Source: Phaeocystidibacter marisrubri (lineage in GTDB: Bacteria > Bacteroidota > Bacteroidia > Flavobacteriales > Schleiferiaceae). From it: a stretch of 64,000 nucleotides of DNA. The notes beneath the pieces are model-generated. The model did not search any database and was not told where the DNA came from. It saw only the letters and a list, made by a program, of their open reading frames with translations. Positions 54,603 through 63,700 of this stretch are shown here, in pieces. Made by a program: the position numbers and the translations under genes. Location: contig NZ_WBVQ01000001.1 of the NCBI RefSeq assembly GCF_008933165.1, forward strand, positions 744,001 through 808,000, in the 5' to 3' direction. How positions within the stretch are numbered: the stretch's first letter is position 1; every line of letters begins with the position of its first letter.

Positions 54603-56011
54603 TCAGTCAGGATTTCGAGGGGTGTACCGTACTTAGCTACGAGATTATGTCCGTAACGTTGCTCGTTGTAGATTTCTGATTCAGGGGTGAAAAATATGGA
54701 CTTTCCTTCGCTTATTGCTCGTTGTATGTCTATTTCATTCGCATAATACACATATTCTACATCCGCTCTCCGAGGCTCAGAAGGATCGGGAACGACATGT
54801 GTAAAATTCTTCAGCCGCAGTTCTTCTACCTGAATAAAAGGATACCACCATCCGGTAATTACTAAGGCTGGTTGATTCAATTCATCTAGCTTTCGAACGA
54901 TCTTTTTGGTGGTGTTTATCTTGTTTTCAGCCTTTATGATACTTGCGCGAGCGGGGCCTTTAAAAAGCATCACAGCGATATCTTGATTTCCAGCAGGAAT
55001 AGTGAAGGAAGCCTGATCGGAAGGAATACCTCTCATATCATCACTGAGATCGGTTCCCAATGTGAATGCGCCCAGGACACTCATCACCACAATTGCTTTC
55101 GAGAAGCGCTGGTTGGAATATTGGAAGAGGATAAACCAACCTAGAGTTGCGAAAGGAATGAGGAACGCAGACTTTTCTGGTAAGAAAATATAGGAGCCAA
55201 GACTCATGAGGAAGGCAACGGCCACAGGTAGGGAATTTTGCTTGAATACATTGATTAAGAACATATTCCATTTTAGTCCGGCCTTAGCCCATACGATTGC
55301 AATCAATTGGAAAATGCCATAGGTACCCAAGGTGGCTTTGTAAACGACTTTTGCAATGGGTGGATAGGGAAGGTCGTAAGTTGTGAAGAAATCCCAACCA
55401 TATTCACGATAAACGGGGAAGTAGAGCACACAAGACAGAATAAAACTCAACCCTCCAAAGAAAAGAGCTTTAGAGAGTGAAGAATTTTGCCAAAGCAGTA
55501 TAAAGAGAGGAAGACCGTACATCAAAGAAGGAAGTCGACAACCTGTTGCCAATGCCGTAAAGACTGCTGCAATCATCCAGTTCTTTTGCTCGGCCGAATT
55601 CCAAGCCGCTAATAAGAAAGCCAACGTTAGCATGTATTCCATGGTTTGCCAAGCCATGATACCAACAATGGGGGTCAATAGAAAAGTAATACCAACCCAA
55701 TGTGCTTTGGTTTCTCCCATGTGTCTTTTGGCAATGCGAATCACCAATAGAAAACTCACATAGGTAGCAATGATACTAAGTAGGGAGTAGCCGATGCGGT
55801 TGACGGGATATAACCATCTAAGGAGGTATTCGTACACGGGATGCCCAGGGAAACGCGAGAGGACATAGGTATTTGAGGAATGACTCTCGTATGCTGTCAT
55901 CACAGCCGTATACGCATCTTCTTCATTTCCATAATTCGTGAATTGCCAAAGCGAGAAAAGCCAGGCAAATACCGCAAGGTGTAGAAGTATTTTGACGCGG
56001 GTAGCGTTCAT
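54599..56011 (-). CDS. Polytopic membrane protein, GT-C glycosyltransferase-like
   Basis: A 470-residue protein with about ten membrane helices, then a soluble C-terminal 130 residues. The first extracytoplasmic loop contains NYGNEEDAYTAVMTAYES and LSRFPGHPVYEYLLRWLYP, where acidic residues follow the first helix, as in GT-C enzymes that use a lipid-linked sugar donor. I cannot name a family; ArnT/PMT-like or a DUF2079-like relative would fit. It overlaps recR by 4 bp on one side and the GT2 gene by 4 bp on the other, so it is probably part of the same glycan pathway as the GT2 protein. Confidence 0.55.
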   Translation of the reverse strand: MNATRVKILLHLAVFAWLFSLWQFTNYGNEEDAYTAVMTAYESHSSNTYVLSRFPGHPVYEYLLRWLYPVNRIGYSLLSIIATYVSFLLVIRIAKRHMGETKAHWVGITFLLTPIVGIMAWQTMEYMLTLAFLLAAWNSAEQKNWMIAAVFTALATGCRLPSLMYGLPLFILLWQNSSLSKALFFGGLSFILSCVLYFPVYREYGWDFFTTYDLPYPPIAKVVYKATLGTYGIFQLIAIVWAKAGLKWNMFLINVFKQNSLPVAVAFLMSLGSYIFLPEKSAFLIPFATLGWFILFQYSNQRFSKAIVVMSVLGAFTLGTDLSDDMRGIPSDQASFTIPAGNQDIAVMLFKGPARASIIKAENKINTTKKIVRKLDELNQPALVITGWWYPFIQVEELRLKNFTHVVPDPSEPRRADVEYVYYANEIDIQRAISEGKSIFFTPESEIYNEQRYGHNLVAKYGTPLEILTE

Positions 56012-56622
56012 CGCGTTGAATTCTCGTACGGAACGCGGTGTTGAAGAGAGCGTCCCAAAGTGATTTCGTCAGCGTATTCCAGCGCATCGCCAACGGCCAG
56101 TCCTCGAGCGATGGTAGAGACCGTAAGATCAGGATTGTTCAACCGTTTGAAGATGTAGAATGTGGTAGTATCTCCTTCCATGTTGGAGCTCAGGGCAAAG
56201 ATCACCTCTTTGATTTCGCCCGATTCAATTTTGGAAACCAGCGATTGTATCGTCAGTTCACCCGGACCAATTCCCTCCATGGGAGAAATGAGTCCACCGA
56301 GAACGTGATATAATCCTTTGTATTGTCCGGTTTGCTCTATCGCCATCACATCTCGGATGTCTTCAACAACGCAAAGTGTTTCTCTATCTCTAGTCTGATC
56401 TGCACAGATCCCACAAATGTCCGAGTCACTCAAATTGTGGCAGTTTTTACAATACATTACATCATCCACCAACACCCGAATAGCGTCCGAAAGCAAGTGC
56501 ATTTCCTCCGGCGATTGTCGTAGAATATGCAGTGCCAATCTCAACGCCGTACGTCTGCCAATGCCCGGTAATTTCGCAATTTCATGAATCGCGTTCTCCA
56601 GAACTTTTGATGAGTATTGCAT
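56008..56622 (-). CDS. recR: Recombination mediator RecR
   Basis: RecR works with RecO and RecF to load RecA on gapped DNA. The 204-residue protein has a helix-hairpin-helix (KLPGIGRRTALRLALHIL), a C4 zinc finger (CKNCHNLSDSDICGIC) near residue 57, and a Toprim domain (TLCVVEDIRDVMAIEQTGQYKGLYHVLGG). Length is typical. It is the first gene of a leftward operon whose next two genes overlap it by 4 bp and resemble glycosyltransferases, an odd pairing. Just before its ATG lies a -7-like element with a 4-nt spacer, preceded by a 7-nt periodic tract. Confidence 0.97.
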   Translation of the reverse strand: MQYSSKVLENAIHEIAKLPGIGRRTALRLALHILRQSPEEMHLLSDAIRVLVDDVMYCKNCHNLSDSDICGICADQTRDRETLCVVEDIRDVMAIEQTGQYKGLYHVLGGLISPMEGIGPGELTIQSLVSKIESGEIKEVIFALSSNMEGDTTTFYIFKRLNNPDLTVSTIARGLAVGDALEYADEITLGRSLQHRVPYENSTR

Positions 56623-56626
56623 GGGG

Positions 56627-56634
56627 TAAAGTTA
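56627..56634 (-). promoter_or_regulatory. -7-like element 4 nt before recR
   Basis: On the minus strand TAACTTTA (one base from TAnnTTTG), then CCCC, then the recR ATG at 56622. A nearly identical arrangement precedes the symporter gene at 57013. Confidence 0.4.
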
Positions 56635-56662
56635 ATCTTTGGTCTTTGGTCTTGGGGCGTTG
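56635..56662. repeat. 7-nt periodic tract upstream of recR
   Basis: Two perfect TGGTCTT heptads and flanking imperfect ones. On the recR strand they read as ACCAAAG units running into the -7-like element. Confidence 0.5.
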
Positions 56663-56960
56663 TGCGGCCAATTTCTGCCTAAGGCTAGAATTTTTTATTC
56701 AAATAGGTTTAGTCAACAACATTGACCTTCGCAAACTAGACAGCATTTTTTGAATTCACGACGTATGTTCAATGCACATAGGAAGTACCTCTTCCTTTCG
56801 TAGAATCTGTCTGAGAATTTCTAATGGTGAATCTCGTTCCGCAACTGCCTCAAGGTGCTAGAAATGAACTGTTCAAAGTTATTTTCATTGTAGTGCGTTC
56901 TTCCATTCGGGATTACCTTGTTACCCATTGCCCCATATTTGAAGCGGAAGCCAGTGGCAT
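56663..56960. other. Gap with a short coding-like remnant
   Basis: No clear gene. On the minus strand 56821-56928 holds a 35-codon frame (MGNKVIPNGRTHYNEN...) ending at TAG, and beyond it, after that stop, a further run of sense codons. It may be the remains of a gene, too short to name. A weak T-rich spot lies near 56692. No RNA gene seen. Confidence 0.3.
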
Positions 56961-57012
56961 GAAGCTAGAACCATAGACGAAAGACCCAAGACCAAATCCT
57001 ATCTTTACCCCC
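56961..57012. repeat. 7-nt periodic tract with -7-like element before the symporter gene
   Basis: AGACGAA, AGACCCA and AGACCAA heptads lead into TATCTTTA (57000-57007), 5 nt before the ATG at 57013. This suggests a leaderless or near-leaderless transcript start. Confidence 0.5.
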
Positions 57013-58527
57013 ATGAACGCAAACCTTATTCTACTCCTCATACTCCTGTATTTCGCTGTATTGTTGATTATAGCGAAGGTAACGGGCAAGAACGACAGCA
57101 ATGAAACCTTCTTTACGGGGAACCGAAATTCTCCGTGGTATGTAGTCGCTTTTGGAATGATTGGGGCTTCGCTTTCAGGCGTGACGTTCATTTCAGTTCC
57201 AGGATGGGTAGCGGGTTCTCAGTTTTCCTATATGCAGATGGTGTTGGGGTACTTTGCTGGATATATGGTGATTGCGCATGTGTTACTGCCGCTGTACTAC
57301 CGATTAAACCTGACATCGATCTATTCCTATTTGGAAGAGCGGTTTGGTCGAAGTACCTATAAGACAGGAGCTTCCTTCTTCTTGTTGTCCAGAATAGTAG
57401 GAGCGAGTTTTCGACTCTTCTTGGTTGCGAATATTCTTCAATTTACAGTGTTTGAAGCGATGGGCGTACCTTTCTGGGTAACGGTGAGTGGAACCATTTC
57501 ATTGATTTGGATTTACACGTTTAGAGGAGGGATCAAAACGATTGTTTATACAGATACGCTGCAGACGCTCTTTATGCTTGGAGCAGTGGGACTAACCGTT
57601 TACTATTTGTCGGATGCGATTGTTCCAGAAGGCGTTTCACTCACACAGTACATTTCAGAATCTTCCATGAGTCGGGTGTTTTTCCTCGGACAAGAATCTG
57701 GAGAAGGGGGCTTTTGGGGATCTTTCTTTGGGGATGATTCAAAACGTCATTTTTTAAAGCAATTCCTTGGAGGTATGTTTATTACAATCTGTATGACGGG
57801 GTTGGATCAAGATATGATGCAGAAGAATCTCACCTGTAGATCTTTGAAGGATGCACAGAAGAACATGTATGGCCTCAGCACTTCCTTGATTTTTGTGAAT
57901 CTACTTTTCTTGGCACTCGGTGTTTTGCTCTATGACTACGGTTCTGCAATGGGATTGCCTGCCGCGGATGACAACTTATTTCCAACCATCGCTTTGGGCG
58001 GACATCTTCCCGTGATTGTTGGTGTGATGTTCATCATTGGACTGATTGCAGCAGCATATTCCAGTGCTGATTCAGCATTAGCCGCGCTGACTACTTCTTT
58101 CTGTGTGGATATTCTAGAAATCGATAGAAGAAAGGAAGTGACTACGCCAATAGATTCAGATTTGTTAAAGAACGATGAGCGATCACTCGTTAGAAAACGC
58201 CGCCTTGTTCATATTGGGATGTCGATAACCATTCTCATCGTTATCATCCTCTTCAAGTATACCGCTCCTCAGAATGTGATTTCTCGAATTTTTGAAGCTG
58301 CGGGATACACCTATGGCCCTTTACTTGGACTCTATTCCTTTGGCTTGTTTACATCATTAAAGGTTCGCGACAAATGGGTTCCTCTTGCAGCCATTGCAAG
58401 TCCGATTTTAACCTTCCTATTTAACATGTACTCCGAGCAACTCATCGGTTATACCGCAGGGTTTGAGCTGTTGCTAATTAATGGAGCCATCATGTTTATG
58501 TTGTTATTGGCTCTGCATAGGAGGTAG
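57013..58527 (+). CDS. Sodium:solute symporter (SSS) family protein
   Basis: A 504-residue symporter of the SSS family with about 13 membrane helices. Characteristic segments are NETFFTGNRNSPWYVVAFGMIGASLSGVTFISVPG near residue 30, SRIVGASFRLFLVANI, VYTDTLQTLFMLGAV and IGLIAAAYSSADSALAALTT near residue 340, which supplies sodium-site residues. The substrate could be a sugar, amino acid or other small solute and cannot be named. A 7-nt periodic tract and a -7-like element lie before it, and another tract separates it from marC. Confidence 0.93.
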   Translation: MNANLILLLILLYFAVLLIIAKVTGKNDSNETFFTGNRNSPWYVVAFGMIGASLSGVTFISVPGWVAGSQFSYMQMVLGYFAGYMVIAHVLLPLYYRLNLTSIYSYLEERFGRSTYKTGASFFLLSRIVGASFRLFLVANILQFTVFEAMGVPFWVTVSGTISLIWIYTFRGGIKTIVYTDTLQTLFMLGAVGLTVYYLSDAIVPEGVSLTQYISESSMSRVFFLGQESGEGGFWGSFFGDDSKRHFLKQFLGGMFITICMTGLDQDMMQKNLTCRSLKDAQKNMYGLSTSLIFVNLLFLALGVLLYDYGSAMGLPAADDNLFPTIALGGHLPVIVGVMFIIGLIAAAYSSADSALAALTTSFCVDILEIDRRKEVTTPIDSDLLKNDERSLVRKRRLVHIGMSITILIVIILFKYTAPQNVISRIFEAAGYTYGPLLGLYSFGLFTSLKVRDKWVPLAAIASPILTFLFNMYSEQLIGYTAGFELLLINGAIMFMLLLALHRR

Positions 58528-58636
58528 GATTTTTGGTTCCAGACTTCTGGCTTCTAACTTCAGACTTCGAGCGTACCTAGAACCCAGTTGGGCATCATTG
58601 CTCCAAACTCCCAACTTCTTTTCCGAACTTTGCCTC
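58528..58636. repeat. 7-nt periodic tract between the symporter and marC
   Basis: Heptads such as CAGACTT, CTGGCTT, CTAACTT, then CCAAACT, CCCAACT, CGAACTT fill the whole gap between the stop at 58527 and the ATG at 58637. The last units contain GAACTTTG, which ends 4 nt before the ATG and resembles a -7 element. A frame through the tract that adds 52 codons to marC is a translated repeat. Confidence 0.6.
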
Positions 58637-59272
58637 ATGAATGAAGCGCTATCCTTTGCCTTATTGGCTTTCACATCCTTCTTTACCCTGATCAATCCAT
58701 TGGGAACCATGCCGATTTTCATGACCATGACGGCAGAATTGGATCAATCGAATAGAACGAAGACAGCAAAGAAAGCGTCATTGGTGGCCTTTTTTACCAT
58801 CATTGCTTTTGCTTTTTCCGGACAACTGCTGTTTAGCTTTTTTGGGATTTCGGTGAACAGCTTCAAGATTGTTGGAGGGATCATCTTCTTCTTGATGGGG
58901 ATGGATATGCTTCAAGCCCGCTTGGCACGAATGAAGGTGCAAGACGATCAGGTGAAGAGCTATGTGAATGATATTTCGGTAACACCCTTGGCCATTCCCA
59001 TGATCTGTGGTCCCGGTGCTATGACCAATGCCATTGTCCTTATGGAAGGTGCGGATACATTGATGAAGAAAATTGCACTCATCACGGCCATCGCTGTAGT
59101 CATGCTTCTCACGTACATCATTCTTTACTCTTCTTCTAAGATCATCAAAATTCTAGGCGAAACCGGAAACACTGTGATGATGCGCCTGATGGGCTTGATC
59201 GTTATGGTGATTGCCGTTGAATTCTTCTTATCTGGACTTCGTCCGATTGTGGACGAGATGTTCCATGCCTAA
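58637..59272 (+). CDS. MarC-family integral membrane protein
   Basis: A 211-residue protein with six membrane helices. The opening LSFALLAFTSFFTLINPLGTMPIFMTMT, the middle GPGAMTNAIVLMEG near residue 120, and NTVMMRLMGLIVMVIAVEFFLSGL near the end are the MarC-family pattern. Members are conserved in bacteria but their function is unsettled; links to multidrug resistance were not confirmed. The start at 58637 follows the repeat tract directly. The protein could be a transporter; nothing next to it tells which. Confidence 0.87.
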   Translation: MNEALSFALLAFTSFFTLINPLGTMPIFMTMTAELDQSNRTKTAKKASLVAFFTIIAFAFSGQLLFSFFGISVNSFKIVGGIIFFLMGMDMLQARLARMKVQDDQVKSYVNDISVTPLAIPMICGPGAMTNAIVLMEGADTLMKKIALITAIAVVMLLTYIILYSSSKIIKILGETGNTVMMRLMGLIVMVIAVEFFLSGLRPIVDEMFHA

Positions 59273-59293
59273 TTCACTTGTTACCCCACTTTT

Positions 59294-59668
59294 ATGTCTT
59301 CAAAAACGAAAGTGATCTTGTTGATAGGTATTGTGCTTTTTAGTGCGTTGATGCTAAGTACGGAGCCTACTTTAGACCCTGCTTTAGAAGATTGCTCGGT
59401 GGTAAGCGGCGTTTTAGATTCTACGGAAGTCCCAGATAAAATCAATTTGTCATGGGTTTATCTTGAAGAAGATTCTCACCGCTATCTTATTCGAGAGGGG
59501 ATTCACACGTCAGACGCTGCCCATATTCTTGCGGAAAGTGAGGGAAAGAACTTAGAGATAGGGACAATCAATCACTTTTCACTCCTCGATCCAAATGGAA
59601 CGATTCAATATGTCGCTTGGATTGTTCTTGAAGGGGACACGGTTGTTGGGGGGATGGCTGGTGACTGA
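59294..59668 (+). CDS. Small membrane-anchored or secreted protein, unknown
   Basis: A 124-residue protein with one N-terminal hydrophobic segment (VILLIGIVLFSALML). The rest is polar and acidic, with two cysteines absent but for one at residue 33 (LEDCSVVSG). No family is recognised. It starts 21 nt after marC and may share its transcript. The final codons enter a 7-nt periodic tract, so the C-terminus GGMAGD may be repeat-derived. Confidence 0.55.
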   Translation: MSSKTKVILLIGIVLFSALMLSTEPTLDPALEDCSVVSGVLDSTEVPDKINLSWVYLEEDSHRYLIREGIHTSDAAHILAESEGKNLEIGTINHFSLLDPNGTIQYVAWIVLEGDTVVGGMAGD

Positions 59669-59731
59669 TGGGTGATGGGTGACTGATGACGGGTGACTGA
59701 TGACTGATGTTTGATGTTAGATGACTGATGA
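59662..59731. repeat. Clear 7-nt tandem tract between two convergent stops
   Basis: Ten consecutive heptads of the form GACTGAT, GGGTGAT, GGGTGAC, TGATGAC, TGATGTT. The stop of the small gene (59666-59668) lies inside it and the DinB-like stop (59732-59734) comes right after. Confidence 0.75.
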
Positions 59732-60193
59732 TTAATCCCAAATAAACGGTCGCTCTACGTTTAGCTGACGAAGATAGGACTGAAACTGTCCCGCATGTAC
59801 GGCTTCGTGATAGGCAGTACGCAAGATGTATTCCGCCATGTGTTTTGGTTTGGCTCTTCCGGGATGGTGAACAGAAACAGCCTCGAGATCTTCAGTGCTC
59901 AATCCACGGATGGTGGAGAGAAATGCCTTGCGATAAGGCTCAGCAAAGTCTAATTCGGTTTGGAGATCAAGGATGGGTTTTCCTTTCCATGGTGCGGAGT
60001 AATTGGACATATCCTCGTGACGAATAATCATGTTCCAACCGTAATCAGCTTCGAGCACATGTCGGATGAGCTCTCCTGCAGTCATGGCTGTTTCATCGGG
60101 TTTCCAATTCATCTTTTCAGTGGGTAATGCACTCCATAGTAGAATGCTTCTTCTTCGGGTTTCGCTGAGGTGGGTGAGTAGGAGGTTGTGCAT
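59732..60193 (-). CDS. DinB-family protein
   Basis: A 153-residue four-helix-bundle protein of the DinB/YfiT-like group. The expected metal-binding histidines are in ELIRHVLEADYGWN (near 47) and AYHEAVHAGQFQSYLRQL (near 127-131). Members include thiol transferases and metal-dependent hydrolases; no substrate can be inferred. I use the ATG at 60193; the frame continues upstream to a GTG at 60313, but the added 40 residues are only the translated 9-nt repeat (LKPIKPLKP...). Confidence 0.78.
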   Translation of the reverse strand: MHNLLLTHLSETRRRSILLWSALPTEKMNWKPDETAMTAGELIRHVLEADYGWNMIIRHEDMSNYSAPWKGKPILDLQTELDFAEPYRKAFLSTIRGLSTEDLEAVSVHHPGRAKPKHMAEYILRTAYHEAVHAGQFQSYLRQLNVERPFIWD

Positions 60194-60200
60194 GGGGAGT

Positions 60201-60300
60201 GGGTTTGATGGGGTGATGGGTTTGATGGGTTTGATGGGTTTAAGGGGTTTGATGGGTTTAAGGAGTTTTAGTGGTTGGGTGACGGATGACTGTTGATGGA
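60201..60300. repeat. 9-nt tandem repeat GGGTTTGAT and variants
   Basis: About seven units of GGGTTTGAT or GGGTTTAAG sit immediately before the DinB-like start and decay into 7-nt units at the far end. An annotation that takes the upstream GTG would include this as protein. Confidence 0.8.
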
Positions 60301-60302
60301 TG

Positions 60303-60351
60303 AGAGGTGACACCTCTACCGCGCGAATCCTTTCGCGTGGGTAAGGTAGAG
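60303..60351. repeat. Nested inverted-repeat element
   Basis: AGAGGTG/CACCTCT around one base (60303-60317), then CTCTACC (60314-60320) pairing with GGTAGAG (60345-60351), enclosing CGCGAA/TTCGCG (60322-60327 / 60332-60337). The DNA could form alternative stem-loops. It resembles a small palindromic mobile or REP-like element, but no other copy was seen. Confidence 0.5.
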
Positions 60352-60352
60352 T

Positions 60353-60426
60353 GTTTTGGGTTTGAGGAGTTTTAGGGGTTGGATGACGGATGGTGGTAGT
60401 TGGATGACTGGGGCTTAGGTGGAGTA
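60353..60426. repeat. Decayed 7-nt periodic tract
   Basis: Imperfect heptads (GATGACG, GATGGTG, GTAGTTG, GATGACT) continue the tract of the DinB region up to the pseudogene at 60427. Confidence 0.4.
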
Positions 60427-60708
60427 TTAAGGCAAGCTCGAACTCTCAACATCCTTAATTACTTTATATAATTCGTCAATTGTGACAGGAAGTGAGGAGG
60501 TGTGTTGAGTTTTTCCATCGTTTAATTGAAGGAAGCCGAGTTTCTCCTCTGTATGTACAACATTGTAGATCTAATTCTCTTCATAAAACTCCTTTCGATT
60601 GTCTTTAAACCACTTGTAGTCGGCATAATAAATGACCGTCTCTTTCTCAAAAGTATAAACTTCTTTTCCAAAGGCATTCCACAAGATCAATCGCAGCAAA
60701 TAGAACCC
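60427..60708 (-). pseudogene. Remnant of a small protein, one in-frame stop
   Basis: On the minus strand a frame reads GFYLLRLILWNAFGKEVYTFEKE, on through KWFKDNRKEFYEEN, then a TAG at 60571-60573, then continues IYNVVHTEEKLGFLQL...SLPVTIDELYKVIKDVESS to a TAA at 60427-60429. Both halves share the same frame and the C-terminal half is convincingly protein-like. The 5' end is missing and blurs into AACCCCTAAA repeats. I do not recognise the family; a PH-like fold is a guess. Confidence 0.5.
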
Positions 60709-60734
60709 CTAAAACCCCTAAAACAATAAAAAAA

Positions 60735-60760
60735 ACGACCCTCAATTTCTCGAGGGTCGT
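60735..60760 (-). terminator. Terminator after the partial T9SS gene
   Basis: Arms ACGACCCTC (60735-60743) and GAGGGTCGT (60752-60760), perfectly complementary, followed on the minus strand by eight T. Confidence 0.93.
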
Positions 60761-60784
60761 CAGTTATTTCACTCACTCACATAC

Positions 60785-63700
60785 TTACCTTCCCACTACA
60801 AAGCGGTAAGTAATGACTTCACCGTTAGATTGAACGCGAAGGAAATACACTCCAACTGGAAGTTGGCTGGTGTTGAATGTGATGCTCTGAAGTGTTGATT
60901 CACTCGATACTTCAGAAAGCAGTTGTCCTTGCATATTGTAAATCGCTGAAGATTGAATTTCCAAGTTTCCATCCGTGTTCATCAATGTGATGAAGTCGCT
61001 GGCAGGAACTGGAGCGAGTACCCAACTTGCCGGAGCGTTTTCAGGAACAGAAATGCCCGCAATGGTGGTTATGACTGTATCTGGACCACAACGGTTCTCG
61101 GCAATTAACATCACATCGTGATCTCCTCCAGTTGAGAAGGTGTGTTGAGCATTCGTACTGGTGCTCGTAGCTCCATTATCGTCAAAGTCCCAAGTGTAGT
61201 TAGTGATGGTTCCCAAACTTGTATTGGTGAAATTGTATGTCATGGAATCAGTGACATCCACGGCATAATTAAATCGTGCAATAGGAGGGTTACCCAAGAT
61301 GAAGTACAAGTCTGTATGAGTGGATCCACCCAAGTTGGTAGCATCCATTTGTACTCTCTTAGATCCGCTAAAGCTGTACAAGACAGCATGAGGACCAACG
61401 CCCGATGCTATTGATGGTGTAGCTCCAGATCCGAAGTCCCATTCTACATCCGTAGCGTTACCTGTATAAGTGAAGGTCAATGTTCTACTTAAACAAGAGT
61501 CTTGTAAGTCGCTCACAAATCCAGCTGAAGGGGCGGCAACGCTCAAATCGTACAACTGAATGTTGTCGAGGTAGAGATTGTTTCCACCATCGGTGATATT
61601 CACGAAACGAATTTTAACACTCTGACCAGCATAAGAAGTTAAGTCGACCGTATCCTGACGCCAAGCGGCAGCGCTTGTTGGAATGTAGTTGCTAGAAGTG
61701 GTTGCCGTAGTACGCAAATCACTACCGGTGTAGTCATATCCAGTGGCATTCCAAGTCAGTCCACAGTCCGTAGAAACCTCCATGCGCAGACGATCGTTTG
61801 AATTGTTAGTGTGCCCGGAATATGAAATATCAAACACCACGGCAGGGTTGCCCAGTGAAATCAGATCGAAGCTACTTGAAACCAGTGCATCCAACTGTCC
61901 AGATGCATTGTAACTGAAGTTGTTCACTCGTGCAGCAATGGTAGCTGTGCCATCGGGGCCTAAACAAGACTGTCCTTCCCAGGTGAGGAGGTTGTCAGGA
62001 TTGTCCAACTCCCATCCGGTAGGCACAAATCCGTTTTGGAAATCTTCTATAAATGGAAGAGTTAATCCGTTGTTTAGAGTGATGAATCCGGCCTTGGTAA
62101 TGGAATCTGACCCCACAGAATTGCTAGCCACGAGCTTGATGTCATAGTTCCCCAAAGCGGTAAACTGAACTTCAGGATTTTGACTATTTGCTGTAGTACC
62201 ATTCACAAAGTTGAAGGTAGAAGGAGTGATGCTCCAATTCCAAGAAGAGGCTACATTCACACTTTTATCCTCAAGGCGAACGGTTTCGCCCAAACAAGGA
62301 GTATTCTTATCGGCGATGAAGTCGGCCGTAGGAGCTACATTGGATTCAATGACACTCAAATCGTCAATGGCTAAGTCGCCTTGGTAATCACCACCAGTTG
62401 ACCCTCTAAATCGAACAGAAACTACTTTTCCAGCCCAAGGAATCAAACTCGTAGAAACACGCATCCAAGCATTTCCTTGTGGTCCCGTTAGTGGGGTAAT
62501 GACATCTAAATACCAAATGCCTTCGCTGAAAATATCCACGCGAAGTTCACCAATATCTGCACCATTCATGTGGTACCAGAAGGAAAGCTCAGGTTGATTA
62601 GCAGCTGTAATATCGATACATGGACTCATCAATACGGCTTCTTTGAAGTTACATGAGCCGCTGGCTTCCAAGTAGAGATATTTGCCCAATGAATTTCCTT
62701 GGGTGTGATCATTTGAAGGTCCTGTTCCACTGGACGAAGTGGAGCCGTTGTTGGTTCTCCAATCGATATCATCAATCACACCATTCGCGAGATTTTCGAA
62801 ATCATTGAATAGTGAACAAACCGTTGCTCCACAGTCGGTGGCAATTCCACAGTTGGTCCATGAATCGAAGGTTTCCACAAAAGGTATGGCTTTAGCCGAT
62901 CCAGAAGTTACTACTGTGAAATTCACTTCTGCTGTATCGTTGTATCGGTTGCCGTCATTTGACAATTCACTCCAAACTTTCACATCAAAACTACCTCCTA
63001 CATTTCCATTAATGGTAGTGGAAAGTGTCATTTGGGTTGAACCCGAAGTGTTAAGCGTCGTGAAAAGGGTGTCGCGATACAGCGTACTATTCACCGAATA
63101 GGCAATCGGCAAGGTATCCAAAGTACTCAACCCTGCATTGGATAGCTCAATGATGATAGGCATCGCACTTAGATCATGACAACTCTGAATGTTTCCAGGT
63201 TGTGGACTCGAAATTTCAAATGCTGCTAAGTCGCGATAGATTGCACAGTTTTGAAGTCCAGTGGCCTTGGTCTTGGCAATGGCACGTTGGCCTGCTTTTC
63301 CTCCAACCGTAGGAACGGCTGAAACGGAATACCAAATTTCGTTGTTTGGCGAGTAACCGCGGAATACGTAGAAGGTATCGGTAGTTCTACCAATACTGTC
63401 CATGTATTTGTTGCCCAAAGTGTATATCTCGTATTCATTAGCGCCAATTACCGGCTGCCAACGTACCGTGAAACTGTCGGGACAAGCTTGAACCACTCCA
63501 ATTTGATTGGGTCTACCTACAACTACAAGTGGACTGTTTACCACATCGGTTTGAGTTCCACGAGAAATTCGAACAAGCGCCTGATCGGTTGCGAGGTTAC
63601 TCGGTACATTCCATGTTGCTCGTCGAGCATTGGCACCAGCGGTGGTCAAGGCCGACCAGCTCGAGCCGTTATCATCCGAGAATTCAATCGTAAATGATGA

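Noticed and set aside
58481-58636. 52-codon N-terminal extension of marC
   Set aside because: It lies within the symporter end and the heptad tract; the family begins at the ATG at 58637.
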